A DNA stretch of 64,000 nucleotides from Cerrena zonata. Lineage: Eukaryota; Basidiomycota; Agaricomycetes; Polyporales; Cerrenaceae. The notes under the pieces are model-generated. The model was not told where the DNA came from, did no database searches, and was given only the letters and a program-made list of their open reading frames with translations. How positions within the stretch are numbered: the stretch's first letter is position 1; each line of letters begins with the position of its first letter. This document shows positions 29,366 through 38,970 of this stretch, piece after piece. The translations under genes and the position numbers were made by a program. The stretch spans positions 1-64,000 of the forward strand of contig JASBNA010000074.1 in NCBI GenBank assembly GCA_038087015.1, read 5' to 3'.

Positions 29366-30865
29366 ATGTCGATCAAGGATAACCACCTGAGTCCTTCGGA
29401 ACAACATGTTGGAGAGCGTGCTGACGTCAGCAACGACAGCAACGACAGCCACGCCAGCAACGATTACGAGGCCCAGCAGACCAATGAGGAATTGGTGGAA
29501 GACGAGATTCATACCGACTCGGAAGATGAAGATGAGTTTATCAGGAAGTACGGGGATATTAATTTCCAGTATATTAAGAGACCCAGGGATGCCGTTTGGT
29601 TCATTAGACCCCACGCGCTTAATTACTTCAAGGACGGGGTGTTGTATAGAACCAAGGGGGAAAGAGGAGCTGCTAAGACGGAATTGTTTTTGGATTTGAT
29701 GTACGTTGGTATTATTGCCAACTTGGCAGGAAACGCATCCGAAACCGCCAGTGGAGCTTCGTTGCTCAAGTATATATTGTTTTTCATTCCCATGTGGGTT
29801 GTATGGGCAGATATCAAGGATTTCACCAATTATTATTATAATGAAGATTTATCGCAGAAATTGTATATTCTTTGGATCTTGGCTTTATTGACGCTATATG
29901 TCAATAGTAACGAGAAGATCTTGGACGGTGCGCTGGGAGCAGCATTGCTGGTTGTTCCCTATATATTGTGTCGGATCTCGTTAATGATTGCTTTATTGAT
30001 TTATTCGATTTATGTTCCACAGCATCGGGTTCAACAAAGACTTTATTCGGTGTCGTTATTCATCACTTGTTGTTTATGGATAATCGTGATATTTGTTGGG
30101 AAATGGGCTAAAGTCGGGGTTTCCATTGCAATCATGGTTTTAGAACAAATTTTCTTTGTTGTTGCGTTCCACCCTAGAACCAAAAAGTTTATGAAATTGA
30201 CCATGTCAACCGCTCTCAATATCGAGCATGAGGTTGAAAGATTCTCAACGTTTGTCACCATTGCCATTGGGGAATTCTTATACAAAATCGTGGCTCTGAA
30301 TCCGCTAGGCCCTGGTTTAAGTTATAAATTCGGTAGAGGGGTTTTCTTATTAATCATTGCCTACATCTTATTCTGGCTTTACAATAGTGGATCCACCTCC
30401 AAAACCGCCACCCATCCTTTGAGAAATAACGGGTGGACCGCAATGGGGTGGATCTATAGTCACATCCCATTAATTGCCAGTTTGGTGTTGTCGGCCGACG
30501 CCGGAGGTGAGTTATTGGCGAGAGAATCAATCTACGGAGAAACTGAAGAAGGGGAAGCCGACTTGTATGCCTTGTCTCTCTTCTTCACCGGTGGTGTTTG
30601 TGTTTCGATGATTATGATTGGGATCCTTGGTTTATTAGATAAAAGCCGTGATCCTCCAGATTTACACATCATCCCAAAGTTCTGGAGAGTCATTGGCAGA
30701 ATCCCCATCGGTATCATCATCTTGTGCTTGAGTTTTGCCAAAATGAACATTACCCTAATGATGGGTATGACTAGTATGTTGTTGTTTATTGTATTGGTAT
30801 ACGAAAGTATCGTATCGGTTCCTAAACTGTGTTTGTTTACTCCTAGAAATAACCCTCCTAATTAA
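29366..30865 (+). CDS. LtrA-family multispanning membrane protein
   Basis: A 499-aa protein of the low-temperature-requirement A (LtrA, PF06772-type) family. The first 85 residues are acidic and Ser/Asn-rich, presumably cytosolic. The family block follows: RGAAKTELFLDLMYVGIIA, then WVVWADIKDFTNYYYNEDL, and about ten hydrophobic segments to the C-terminus. The motif VTIAIGEFLYKIVAL is also typical. The molecular function of LtrA proteins is not established, so none is assigned. The start at 29366 follows about 100 bp after the minisatellite. Codon use is less AT-biased than in neighbouring GDH2 and the tricalbin. Confidence 0.85.
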   Translation: MSIKDNHLSPSEQHVGERADVSNDSNDSHASNDYEAQQTNEELVEDEIHTDSEDEDEFIRKYGDINFQYIKRPRDAVWFIRPHALNYFKDGVLYRTKGERGAAKTELFLDLMYVGIIANLAGNASETASGASLLKYILFFIPMWVVWADIKDFTNYYYNEDLSQKLYILWILALLTLYVNSNEKILDGALGAALLVVPYILCRISLMIALLIYSIYVPQHRVQQRLYSVSLFITCCLWIIVIFVGKWAKVGVSIAIMVLEQIFFVVAFHPRTKKFMKLTMSTALNIEHEVERFSTFVTIAIGEFLYKIVALNPLGPGLSYKFGRGVFLLIIAYILFWLYNSGSTSKTATHPLRNNGWTAMGWIYSHIPLIASLVLSADAGGELLARESIYGETEEGEADLYALSLFFTGGVCVSMIMIGILGLLDKSRDPPDLHIIPKFWRVIGRIPIGIIILCLSFAKMNITLMMGMTSMLLFIVLVYESIVSVPKLCLFTPRNNPPN

Positions 30866-31340
30866 TCTTCTTGCTCCTCTCCTGCCTTAATGTTTTGATA
30901 ATCTGTTCTTTTTCATATACTTGTAGTTCTGGCAAATGTTCTTTTTCATATAATTGTAGTTCTGGCAAATGTTGCAAAAAAAAAAAAAAAAAAAAATCGA
31001 ATTGTTAATCTAAATCGAACTGGTAAATCTACGGGCTCAATTTGACTACCTTGACGAGATACACCCGTCTAACAGATCCCTTCTCTTGCAGACTAGGGAT
31101 ACTACTGGTTATGTCTCGTGATAAGTATTTAGTAAATAAAAAAACGTAACTACGCCTCTCGTAGAGCAAGACACTGAGAATAAAGTGAGTGCATGTCACA
31201 AAAATCATCATGAATTTCAGGTAAATAAAAGAAGTATTAGCAATGAAATTTTCATTTCGCTTTGAAGGGGAAAAAAATCGGATACTTTTCTTCTTTCTAG
31301 TAATCATTAAAGTAGAATATTCATCGAATCTAGGAGAAAG
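30866..31340. other. Intergenic region LtrA gene to tricalbin
   Basis: About 475 bases. It contains a 33-bp tandem duplication (30904-30969), a poly-A run (30976-30996) and ACACCCGT near 31061-31068. A 117-codon minus-strand frame (31029-31382) overlaps the tricalbin first exon and looks non-coding. Confidence 0.5.
30904..30969. repeat. 33-bp tandem duplication in 3' region of the LtrA gene
   Basis: Two 33-bp copies beginning TGTTCTTTTTCATATA, at 30904-30936 and 30937-30969, differ by one base. They lie 40 bp after the LtrA stop and probably inside its 3' UTR. Confidence 0.8.
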
Positions 31341-34300
31341 ATGGCTTCTAATGTATGTACAATTGGGTTCAATTGGGTTCAATTGAGTTCAATTGAGGTT
31401 GAGTGATTGAATTGAGATTTTGGAATTGGTACTAACTATTTTTTTTTAGCCCGATGAAATAATTTTACCTCCAGAGCAGGTTGAAATTGACCAAAAGGCT
31501 CCAATTGAAGAGGATGAACTCAAGAAAAGAGCAGCCAAGATCTCCTCTACTCCAACTGGTTCAACTAGCCATTTAGCCAGAGAGTCCACCCATACATCCT
31601 CCATCAACCCCATTGAAGGAAAGGGGAAGAACTTGACCACTACTACTGAAGGTACCAAAGTAACCAGTGTTGATTGGACTATTAGTGAAGATTTGGACCT
31701 TTCGAATATCACCACCAAACCGCCACCAAGACCGTCGGTGGAGCCAACATATCGTGGTTGGAAAGAAGTTGGTGGTTGGGAAGAAAAAGATGCTTTAACT
31801 TTAGAAGATGAAACTGTGGATTTATTAACTCATCCTTCGATCTTTGATACTTATTTGCCTCCTGCAGCTTATGGAGATTGGTTTCATAATGTAGGTTATA
31901 TCATTGTTAGTGGTGCATTATCTTGGTTTTTCGGTTGGTTAAGATTTTCTTTGGCTCCAGTTTTTTTCATTATGGTTGTTTTTGCTATTTTATATCGTGC
32001 TTCTATTAGACGTTATAGAACTTTATTACGTGAACAAGCCCAAAGAGAGTTTTCAATCAAATCAATTGAAGATGATTATGAAACTATGGATTGGTGTAAT
32101 GTTTTTTTGGAAAAATTCTGGCATTATTTAGAACCTTCTGTTTCTCAAATTGTTTGTGAAATTGCTAATCCAATCTTGGCTTCTTCTCCAGTTCCTGCTT
32201 TCGTTAAGCAATTATGGTTGGATTCTTTCACTGCTGGTACTAAGCCTCCAAGAATTGATACCGTTAAAACAATTGGTGGTACTGCCGATGATATTGTGGT
32301 TATGGATTGGGGGTTTTCTTTCACTCCAAATGCTTTGGCTGATTCTAATAATAAACAAATGAAAAACAACGTTAATCAAAAAGTCATTGTTAAAGCTAAC
32401 GTCTTTGGTTTTCCAGTTTCAGTCGCTGTTTCAGATGTTGCTTTTAAAGGTTTGGCCAGAATTAGATTAAGAATGATGAGTGCTTTCCCCCATATTCAAA
32501 CAGTAAACGTCACTTTATTAGAACCTCCTCAATTTGATTTTAATTCAAAAATTTTGGGTGATACCATTTTCAATTGGGAAGTTTTGGCTTTCCCCGGTTT
32601 ATATCCTTTTATTAATGAAATGATTAAAAAATATGTTGGTTCTTTATTATTCAATCCGTTATCTTTCCAATTAAATTTACAACAAATCATGGCTGGTCAT
32701 CCTTTTGGTTCTGCTGTTGGTGTCTTGGAAATTAATATTAAAAATGGTTCTAAAATTGCTAATTTCGCTACTCGTGGTAATACAATGGACCCTTACTTAA
32801 CTATTGGTTTTAGAAAAGATGTTTTGGCTAAAACAAAACATAAGAAAAATACTACCAGTCCAAATTGGAATGAAACCTTGTATATCCCAGTTACTTCTTT
32901 ATCAGAACCTTTGAACATTTCTCTTTGGGATTATAATAGTAAAAGAAAAGATCGTTTATCTGGTTCTATTCAATTCGACTTGGAAGTTATGATTAAAGAA
33001 CCAAAACAAACTAATTTATCTCAATCGTTTATCAGAAATAATAAACCAGTTGGTGATTTGAATTTTGATTTGAACTTTATGCCAACTATTGAAGCTGAAA
33101 GACAACCAGATGGGGCTATTATTCCTCCACCCGAATTAAATACTGGTATTGCAAGATTAGAATTTATTGGTGCTAGAAACTTGAAACCCGATAAAGCTGG
33201 TAAACCAGTCAGCGCTTTTGCTGAAGTTTACTTTGATAATGAAGAATTACTCACTACTTCTGCCGTTAAAGGTGATACACCAGCTTGGGGCGTTTCAAAA
33301 GAAAAGATTGTTAATAATCGTGCTAAAGCCAAAGTTAGAATATATATTAAAAATAAGGATGATGATCGGATCATTGGTAAAATTACTTCCACTTTCAATG
33401 AATTAGTTGATGCTACTCAAGTTGATGAAACTTGGTTCCCATTGCCTCGTGGTGGTGAAATTCAAATTCATGCTTCTTGGAAACCAGTTGCTATGGTTGG
33501 AGCAGAAGGTGCTGGTGGCTACACTCCTCCAATTGGTGTTGTCCGTGTTAGTGTTGAGAGAGCTGAAGATTTACGTAACTTGGAAACAATTGGTAAAGTT
33601 GATCCATATGCTCGTGTCTTAATCAATGGTTTCCAAAGAGCCCGTACTGCTGCCATTGAATCCAACTTAAACCCAACTTGGAATGAAGTTCATTACGCTG
33701 TTATTTCATCACCAAATCAAAAATTAACTTTGGAAGTTATGGATGTTGAAGCCCACTCTCCTGATAGAACACTTGGTTCGTTCGATGTTAAATTGAATGA
33801 TATTATCAGTAAAAATGAACGTGGTCAATATATTGAGTATACTGATCCTGAAAAGAGAGAAGGTAAATTAATTCACAAGAAAGGACCAAAAGGTACTTTA
33901 ACTTATTCACTTTCATTTTACCCATGCTTACCAGTAATGACGTTAGAAGATATTAAAGAAGAAGAAGAAGAACGTCAACGTTATGAAAAGGAAAAAGCTG
34001 CCAAGGCTGCTAAAGAAAAAGCTGAAAAAGAAAAAACCGATGCTGAAACAACTGGTGAAGCAAGTAAACCAAATGCTGAAGCTCCACCTCCATCTGAACA
34101 ACTCATTAAAAATGAAAAGAAAGGTACTGAGATTGATAAAGACGCTGCTAAAGCTAAGGAGGATGATGCTGAAGGAGAAGATGATGACGAAGATGAACAT
34201 GGCTCTTCTAAATTGAAATTGTCTTTAGATGAATTACTTGAATATAAGAGTGGTGTTGTAATTTACGAATTAATTGAAGCTGACTTATCAAAAGATGGTG

Positions 34301-35220
34301 TTTACTTACAAGCATTCTTTGATAATCACGGTCATTCCGATTACGTTACTCAAAAATTGAAAGGCAAAAAAACAAAGATTGGCGTTACTGGTGATGCTGT
34401 TGTTAAAGAATTGGAATGGTCCAAAGCCTGTTTCAGAATTACTAAAGATAAAGACGACAATCGTGCTGAAAAAGTTATTGCTGAAACTACTATTCCAACT
34501 TTACAATTATTAAAGAATGGATACCATAACCCAACCACCATTGAATTAAACGGTGCTCTGAATGCTACTTTCAAAGTTCGTTGTTCATATGTTCCAATCA
34601 TTTATGAACACGAAATCCCACCTCAAGATTCCGTCAATAATTCTGGTATTTTAACTGCCGAAGTTGTTAGAGCTGAAGGCTTATTAAGTGCTGATAGAAA
34701 TGGTAAATCCGATCCTTACGTTGAATTATATTTGAATACTGATAAAGAACCATTTTTCAAGACTAAAAAAGTTAAGAGAACTTTGGAACCAACTTATAAT
34801 GAAACTTGCACTACTGAAGTTCCAAATCGTTACGACTCTGTGGTTAAAGTTGTTGTTATGGATTGGGATATTGGTCCAGAAAAAGACGATTTATTAGGTA
34901 TTGGTTACATCAAACTTGCTGACATTCCATATACCGGTGAAACCATTGAAACCTCTTGTGCTTTGGAAGCTGAAGATGGTGGTGACGGTGGTGTTACCTA
35001 CGTAAACTTTTCCTTCAAACCAGAATTCGTTTTGAATGTCAGACCTGAGTCTAGTACCAACATTGGTGATGCATTCGGTACCGTTGGTAAAGGTGTCGGT
35101 GGTATTGGTAAAGGTGTCGGTAAAGGTGTCGGTGGTGTCGGTAAAGGTGTCGGAAAAGGTGTAGGAGGTGTCGGTAAAGTTTTCAAGAAAGGTTTACATT
35201 TAGGTAAATCTGATGATTAG
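31341..35220 (+). CDS. TCB1: Tricalbin, ER-plasma membrane tether (one intron)
   Basis: Spliced from exon 1 (31341-31352, MASN) to exon 2 (31450-35220), giving 1260 aa. Tricalbins are ER-anchored tethers that bind plasma-membrane lipids and move lipid through their SMP domain. Seen in order: an N-terminal cytosolic segment; a hairpin membrane segment (about 160-190, GWLRFSLAPVFFIMVVFAIL); an SMP domain (about 215-410); and about five C2 domains starting near 427, 560, 699, 937 and 1069, several with the SDPY/VDPY calcium-loop pattern. A Lys/Glu/Ala-rich linker is at 839-921, and a Gly/Val/Lys repeat tail (GKGVGGIGKGVGKG) from about 1212. The length is nearer Tcb1/Tcb2 (about 1180 aa) than Tcb3 (1545), but the paralog assignment is tentative. 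The frame continues upstream of the longest frame start (31633) only through the intron. Confidence 0.93.
31353..31449 (+). other. Intron of the tricalbin gene
   Basis: A 97-nt intron. The donor GTATGT (31353-31358) directly follows codon 4, the branch point TACTAAC is at 31430-31436, and the T-tract acceptor TTTTTTTAG ends at 31449. The intron carries a decamer AATTGGGTTC repeated in four tandem versions (31361-31400). Splicing joins AAT to CCC in frame. Confidence 0.92.
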
Positions 35221-35661
35221 TATTAACGTCCGTTCTCTGTTCTTGAATTTCATATCTTTTGTTACTGTGTTTCCTTTTTTTTGTTACTGTGTATTTTTCT
35301 ACAAACTGTTTTATTAAATATTATTTAACGCTTTCATCTATTCAATAATCCATGTAAATGAATGGCTCGATCTCGGTATAAGGTCATCACCATCTTATTG
35401 TAGATCGATGCCCCTGGTGTACGGAATTGTGCAGACGTTCACCTACATAAAGCAACAAGTATGTGCAGTACTTTAAGAGTAGATGAAATTTACTAAGAAA
35501 ATTGCTTCAAATGGCCAGTGGAAATTGTTATATTCAATTAAGTTACTTAATTAAAGGAATTGTCGTTATAACTCTTCATTTTAATTGAAAAGAAAAACAG
35601 TTTTAAAGGGTTGTTTATAGCTAATTCGCAATTAGTACTGATAAAAAGATCTCGAAATACA
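35221..35661. other. Intergenic region tricalbin-WWM1
   Basis: About 440 bases. The 5' part is T-rich terminator DNA with a duplicated TTTGTTACTGTGT word (35259-35291). A Rap1-like GGTGTACGG is at 35416-35424, 238 bp before the WWM1 ATG. Nothing else seen. Confidence 0.45.
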
Positions 35662-36471
35662 ATGTCTGATAAACCTACTCCTCCAAAGCTTCCTGAAGGT
35701 TGGATTGCCCAATGGGACGAGGAATACAACTGTTACTTCTATGTTAACACCCAAACCGGTCAATCTCAATGGGAGGTCCCTACAGAAGCTGTTGGTGCAA
35801 ATGCAACCGGTGATTCTGGTTCATCGGCCGAGTTTTACAACAGTTCTCCCCAATCTCAACAGCAATACGTTCCTCCTCAAGAAGCGAAACAGGGTGAGGG
35901 TTCTGGTGATAGAGGTTTGGTTGGCAGTTTGCTAAGTGCTGGAATGAGCTCTGGCGGTGGTGGTGGATATGGAGGGGGCTACGGTGGAAGTGGTGGTGGT
36001 CTGTCTGGCGGTGCTGGTTTAGTTGGTTCTTTGATTAAACATGCCATCAAAGGTAAATCACATGGCTCTTCTGGCTATGGAGGCTCCTCTGGTATGGGAG
36101 GTATGGGAGGCTCCTCTGGTTTAGGAGGTTTAGGAGGTTTAGGAGGATCTGGTTACAGCAGACCTTCTGGTCGCCCTAATATGGGTGGTGGAATGGGTGG
36201 TGGAATGGGTGGAATGGGTGCTCTCGGTGGCATGGCTCTAGGAAGCATGATGGGCCTGGGTGGTGGTCACCATGGAGGTGGACATCATGGAGGTGGAAAC
36301 TATTCCGGTGGTTTTGGTAACGATTTTATGGGTGGCGGAGGTCGCCACCACCACGGTGGCGGAGGTGGTTTTGGTGACTTTGGTGGAGGTGGTTTTGGTG
36401 ACTTTGGTGGAGGTCATGGTGGACATCATGGTGGCCGTCACGGACACCATGGTGGAGGTGGAGGTTGGTGA
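35662..36471 (+). CDS. WWM1: WW-domain protein with Gly/His-rich tail (Wwm1-like)
   Basis: A 269-aa protein with start ATG at 35662; the frame extends upstream only through a TTG. One WW domain is at about residues 8-38 (LPEGWIAQWDEEYNCYFYVN, with the second Trp in SQWEVP), which binds proline-rich peptides. The rest is low-complexity Gly/Ser/Met/His (GGYGGG, GGMGGM, GGHHGG). S. cerevisiae Wwm1 has the same N-terminal WW plus Gly-rich layout, interacts with the metacaspase Mca1 and affects cell death on overexpression. The His-rich tail could bind metal; that is inference. Low complexity makes the C-terminal length evolutionarily labile. Confidence 0.82.
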   Translation: MSDKPTPPKLPEGWIAQWDEEYNCYFYVNTQTGQSQWEVPTEAVGANATGDSGSSAEFYNSSPQSQQQYVPPQEAKQGEGSGDRGLVGSLLSAGMSSGGGGGYGGGYGGSGGGLSGGAGLVGSLIKHAIKGKSHGSSGYGGSSGMGGMGGSSGLGGLGGLGGSGYSRPSGRPNMGGGMGGGMGGMGALGGMALGSMMGLGGGHHGGGHHGGGNYSGGFGNDFMGGGGRHHHGGGGGFGDFGGGGFGDFGGGHGGHHGGRHGHHGGGGGW

Positions 36472-36962
36472 TCTTTCCACCATTATGCATCTTTCTATTT
36501 CATTTCCCCTTCCTTTTTTGGTTTGTAATTTAAATTCAGTTACTCAATATAATACAAGCCGTGTAGTATAGCTCAGGTGATATAGCTCATGTAATTTAAG
36601 GTTCGTTATCATAACGTATTGTAGGATTGCAAAACGTTTTTGTATAATTGCAAAAACAAGGTTTTGCAATGAGGTGTACGGGCTCCGTGGAATGGCACAC
36701 TAGAAAAATCAAATAACCTTCTTAAAACCATATTTTTATAAACTTTTCCTGATAGAACCCTTATTTTTACAAATATCACTAGTGTGATAGACTTATTGAA
36801 GATTCCTTTGAAAGGAGGCCACCCAGAGTATTTACATAACTTAAAAGTTTCTTCGCAAAAAAAGTCCTAATAGCTGCTGGAAAGAAGTTTGAGTTTTAGT
36901 CATCTTCATAAACAGGTTCCCTCGAATGGGCAAAAATAATCTAGTACACCAATGTCTACACC
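36472..36962. other. Intergenic region WWM1 to SP-RING gene
   Basis: About 490 bases of AT-rich DNA. GCAAAAC/GTTTTGC words occur as direct and inverted copies around 36629-36669. A Rap1-like GGTGTACGGG at 36673-36682 lies 281 bp before the next ATG. Confidence 0.45.
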
Positions 36963-38720
36963 ATGCCTTCGACTTCCAGATTAAAGATAAAAGGACCGAA
37001 ACAAAACGGTCTTAGAGTATGTTACTCAAATGATTTTCACGTTACAAACGGACAAACATTTCCTTCATTTAATGTTTCGATACGGCTATCCCCAAAAATA
37101 CTAAATGAAATAGAAAAGTCTGGTAAAGGCAAAGAGCCAGTTCTGGTTCAAGAGAACAAAAAAGTTTATTCATCACCCCCGTCTCCTCCAACTTCCCAAC
37201 AAAAGGACCAAAATTCGATCTCCATCACTAAGAAATCAAATTCTGCAACCCCAACGCCATTAGGGTCTGTTGACTATGATAAACTATTGAAGAAAAGAAG
37301 TGATTCCAAGTATTTTCATAACGAAGACAACATTCATATTGACATGAACCTTGCTCATGATACAAAACACAACCCTGAAGAAACCACTGATAACGAGGCT
37401 CTTAATAATCCAGCCTCTTCAAATGATCGGTCTACATCAGAGAGTGAATTGGCATCTTTCAATAGAGAGCTAGATCAAGCTCTTCTTACTGATGACACCA
37501 CGTTCTCACCAGAAACACAAGATGCAAAACAGAAGCTCTCGGAAAATTCAAATGCCTCTGCTGATTCGGATATAATAGTTGTTGATAGTGATTCAGATTA
37601 TGAGGCCAAAGAATCTGAAAAATCCGAGTCTGAATCTGAATCCGAGTCTGAACCTGAACCTCAGCTGGCAAGCGCATCTCAACCTCGAATAAAAAATAAA
37701 CTTCCAGAACTGTCAGATGATGAAGATGACGATGTCATTGTTGATCCTATAACACCATTACCACCACAAGATCTATCTTTTTTAGATAAGGTTTCCTTCA
37801 GTAGTAGGACAAGAACACAGTTAGCCGGAAAATCGAATGAAGAAAAGCTTTTCCCAGGAATACCGTCTACTTTACCACAACCCAAGAGAAGTGAATTGAC
37901 CCAAGAATTAAAAGAGCAAGGTTATAGAAAAATTCCTCTCACTTACGCAACTGTCATGAGACGAGAATTAAGTTTATTTACCGATTTGAACAGTGAAGAG
38001 GATATGATTGAAAAAGTAATTTTTTCATTGAAAGATCCTTACTCAGGAGCTAAAGTCAAATTACCAATCAAAGCAACGAGCTGCAAACATTTCGAATGCT
38101 TTGACTTTGAATCTTTTTGTAAAATAAATATAGGTAAAATATCTTTCAATCAAAGATATCATTTAAAACAAGAACTCATAAATAAAAATCACGAAGCAAG
38201 GAGGTTAGAAAGGTTATTTCAAGAACAACACAAGAAACAAACTGGGAATCAATTACCAAGAATTCAAATTGCTCAAAAAGGGAAAATTCCAATTTATACT
38301 TATCCACAATATTCGGAACACGGTCAAATATTTCATTTTGCGTTATATCATAAAACTCCACCTCTTTTCAAATGTCCAATATGTGATGAATTGTTTGGCA
38401 TCAAACAATTGTATATAAGTGATGTATTTAACTATTTTGTTAAAGGAACACCAAAAGATGTCGATCGAATAGAATTATTGGATATGGATTGTTATAGGAT
38501 TATAGACGGTGAAGGTTCTTCAAATAAGAAAGCAAAGGAAGAACTCATAGAATTAACTGACGAAGATCTGGATGATGAGCCACTAACTAAAAGAGCGAAA
38601 ATCGAACCAAGATCAGAATCAGCAGATGATTTTAATGACGGACTTGATAGTATGTTTATGAAGTTGAATGACAAAGATTCTGGTAGGGGCAGTTGGGACG
38701 ATCCTGTCACTCTAGATTGA
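36963..38720 (+). CDS. SP-RING (MIZ/PIAS-type) protein with long insertion, candidate SUMO ligase
   Basis: A 585-aa protein. The C-terminal part has an SP-RING: SLKDPYSGAKVKLPIKATSC leads into C374-K-H376-F-E-C379-FDFESF, and the second half is FKC471-PIC474. The two halves are separated by about 91 residues, whereas Siz1/PIAS have about 17, so a basic helical insertion of roughly 74 residues sits inside the ring. SUMO-interacting motifs are visible: IIVVDSDSD at 204-212 and LIELTDED at 528-535. No SAP or clear PINIT domain is visible. The middle (200-260) is acidic/Ser-rich (SESESESESEPEPQ), likely nuclear and CK2-phosphorylated. Function as a SUMO E3 is inferred from the domain; it could also be a SUMO-targeted adaptor. 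Confidence 0.75.
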   Translation: MPSTSRLKIKGPKQNGLRVCYSNDFHVTNGQTFPSFNVSIRLSPKILNEIEKSGKGKEPVLVQENKKVYSSPPSPPTSQQKDQNSISITKKSNSATPTPLGSVDYDKLLKKRSDSKYFHNEDNIHIDMNLAHDTKHNPEETTDNEALNNPASSNDRSTSESELASFNRELDQALLTDDTTFSPETQDAKQKLSENSNASADSDIIVVDSDSDYEAKESEKSESESESESEPEPQLASASQPRIKNKLPELSDDEDDDVIVDPITPLPPQDLSFLDKVSFSSRTRTQLAGKSNEEKLFPGIPSTLPQPKRSELTQELKEQGYRKIPLTYATVMRRELSLFTDLNSEEDMIEKVIFSLKDPYSGAKVKLPIKATSCKHFECFDFESFCKINIGKISFNQRYHLKQELINKNHEARRLERLFQEQHKKQTGNQLPRIQIAQKGKIPIYTYPQYSEHGQIFHFALYHKTPPLFKCPICDELFGIKQLYISDVFNYFVKGTPKDVDRIELLDMDCYRIIDGEGSSNKKAKEELIELTDEDLDDEPLTKRAKIEPRSESADDFNDGLDSMFMKLNDKDSGRGSWDDPVTLD

Positions 38721-38970
38721 TATTTTTTACTGCGAATTTTCATACTTGACATACAAGATGATGTATATTATAATGATAAATTAATGATTTTAATAAACAA
38801 TTTGAACATATTAATAAAGAAAATAGACATTGACGATTAAAATAAATAAGACATTAAGATTAGTAGAATAAATAAGATGTCAATGCTGGAAATAATGATT
38901 AAGTTGAATAAATAAAAATGAAAAAAACAAATCGTTATAAGTAGCCGAATATACTATGCGAAGATAAGCA

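Noticed and set aside
31029..31382. 117-codon minus-strand frame upstream of the tricalbin
   Set aside because: Overlaps exon 1 and intron of the tricalbin, has no recognisable domain, and its composition is that of promoter DNA.
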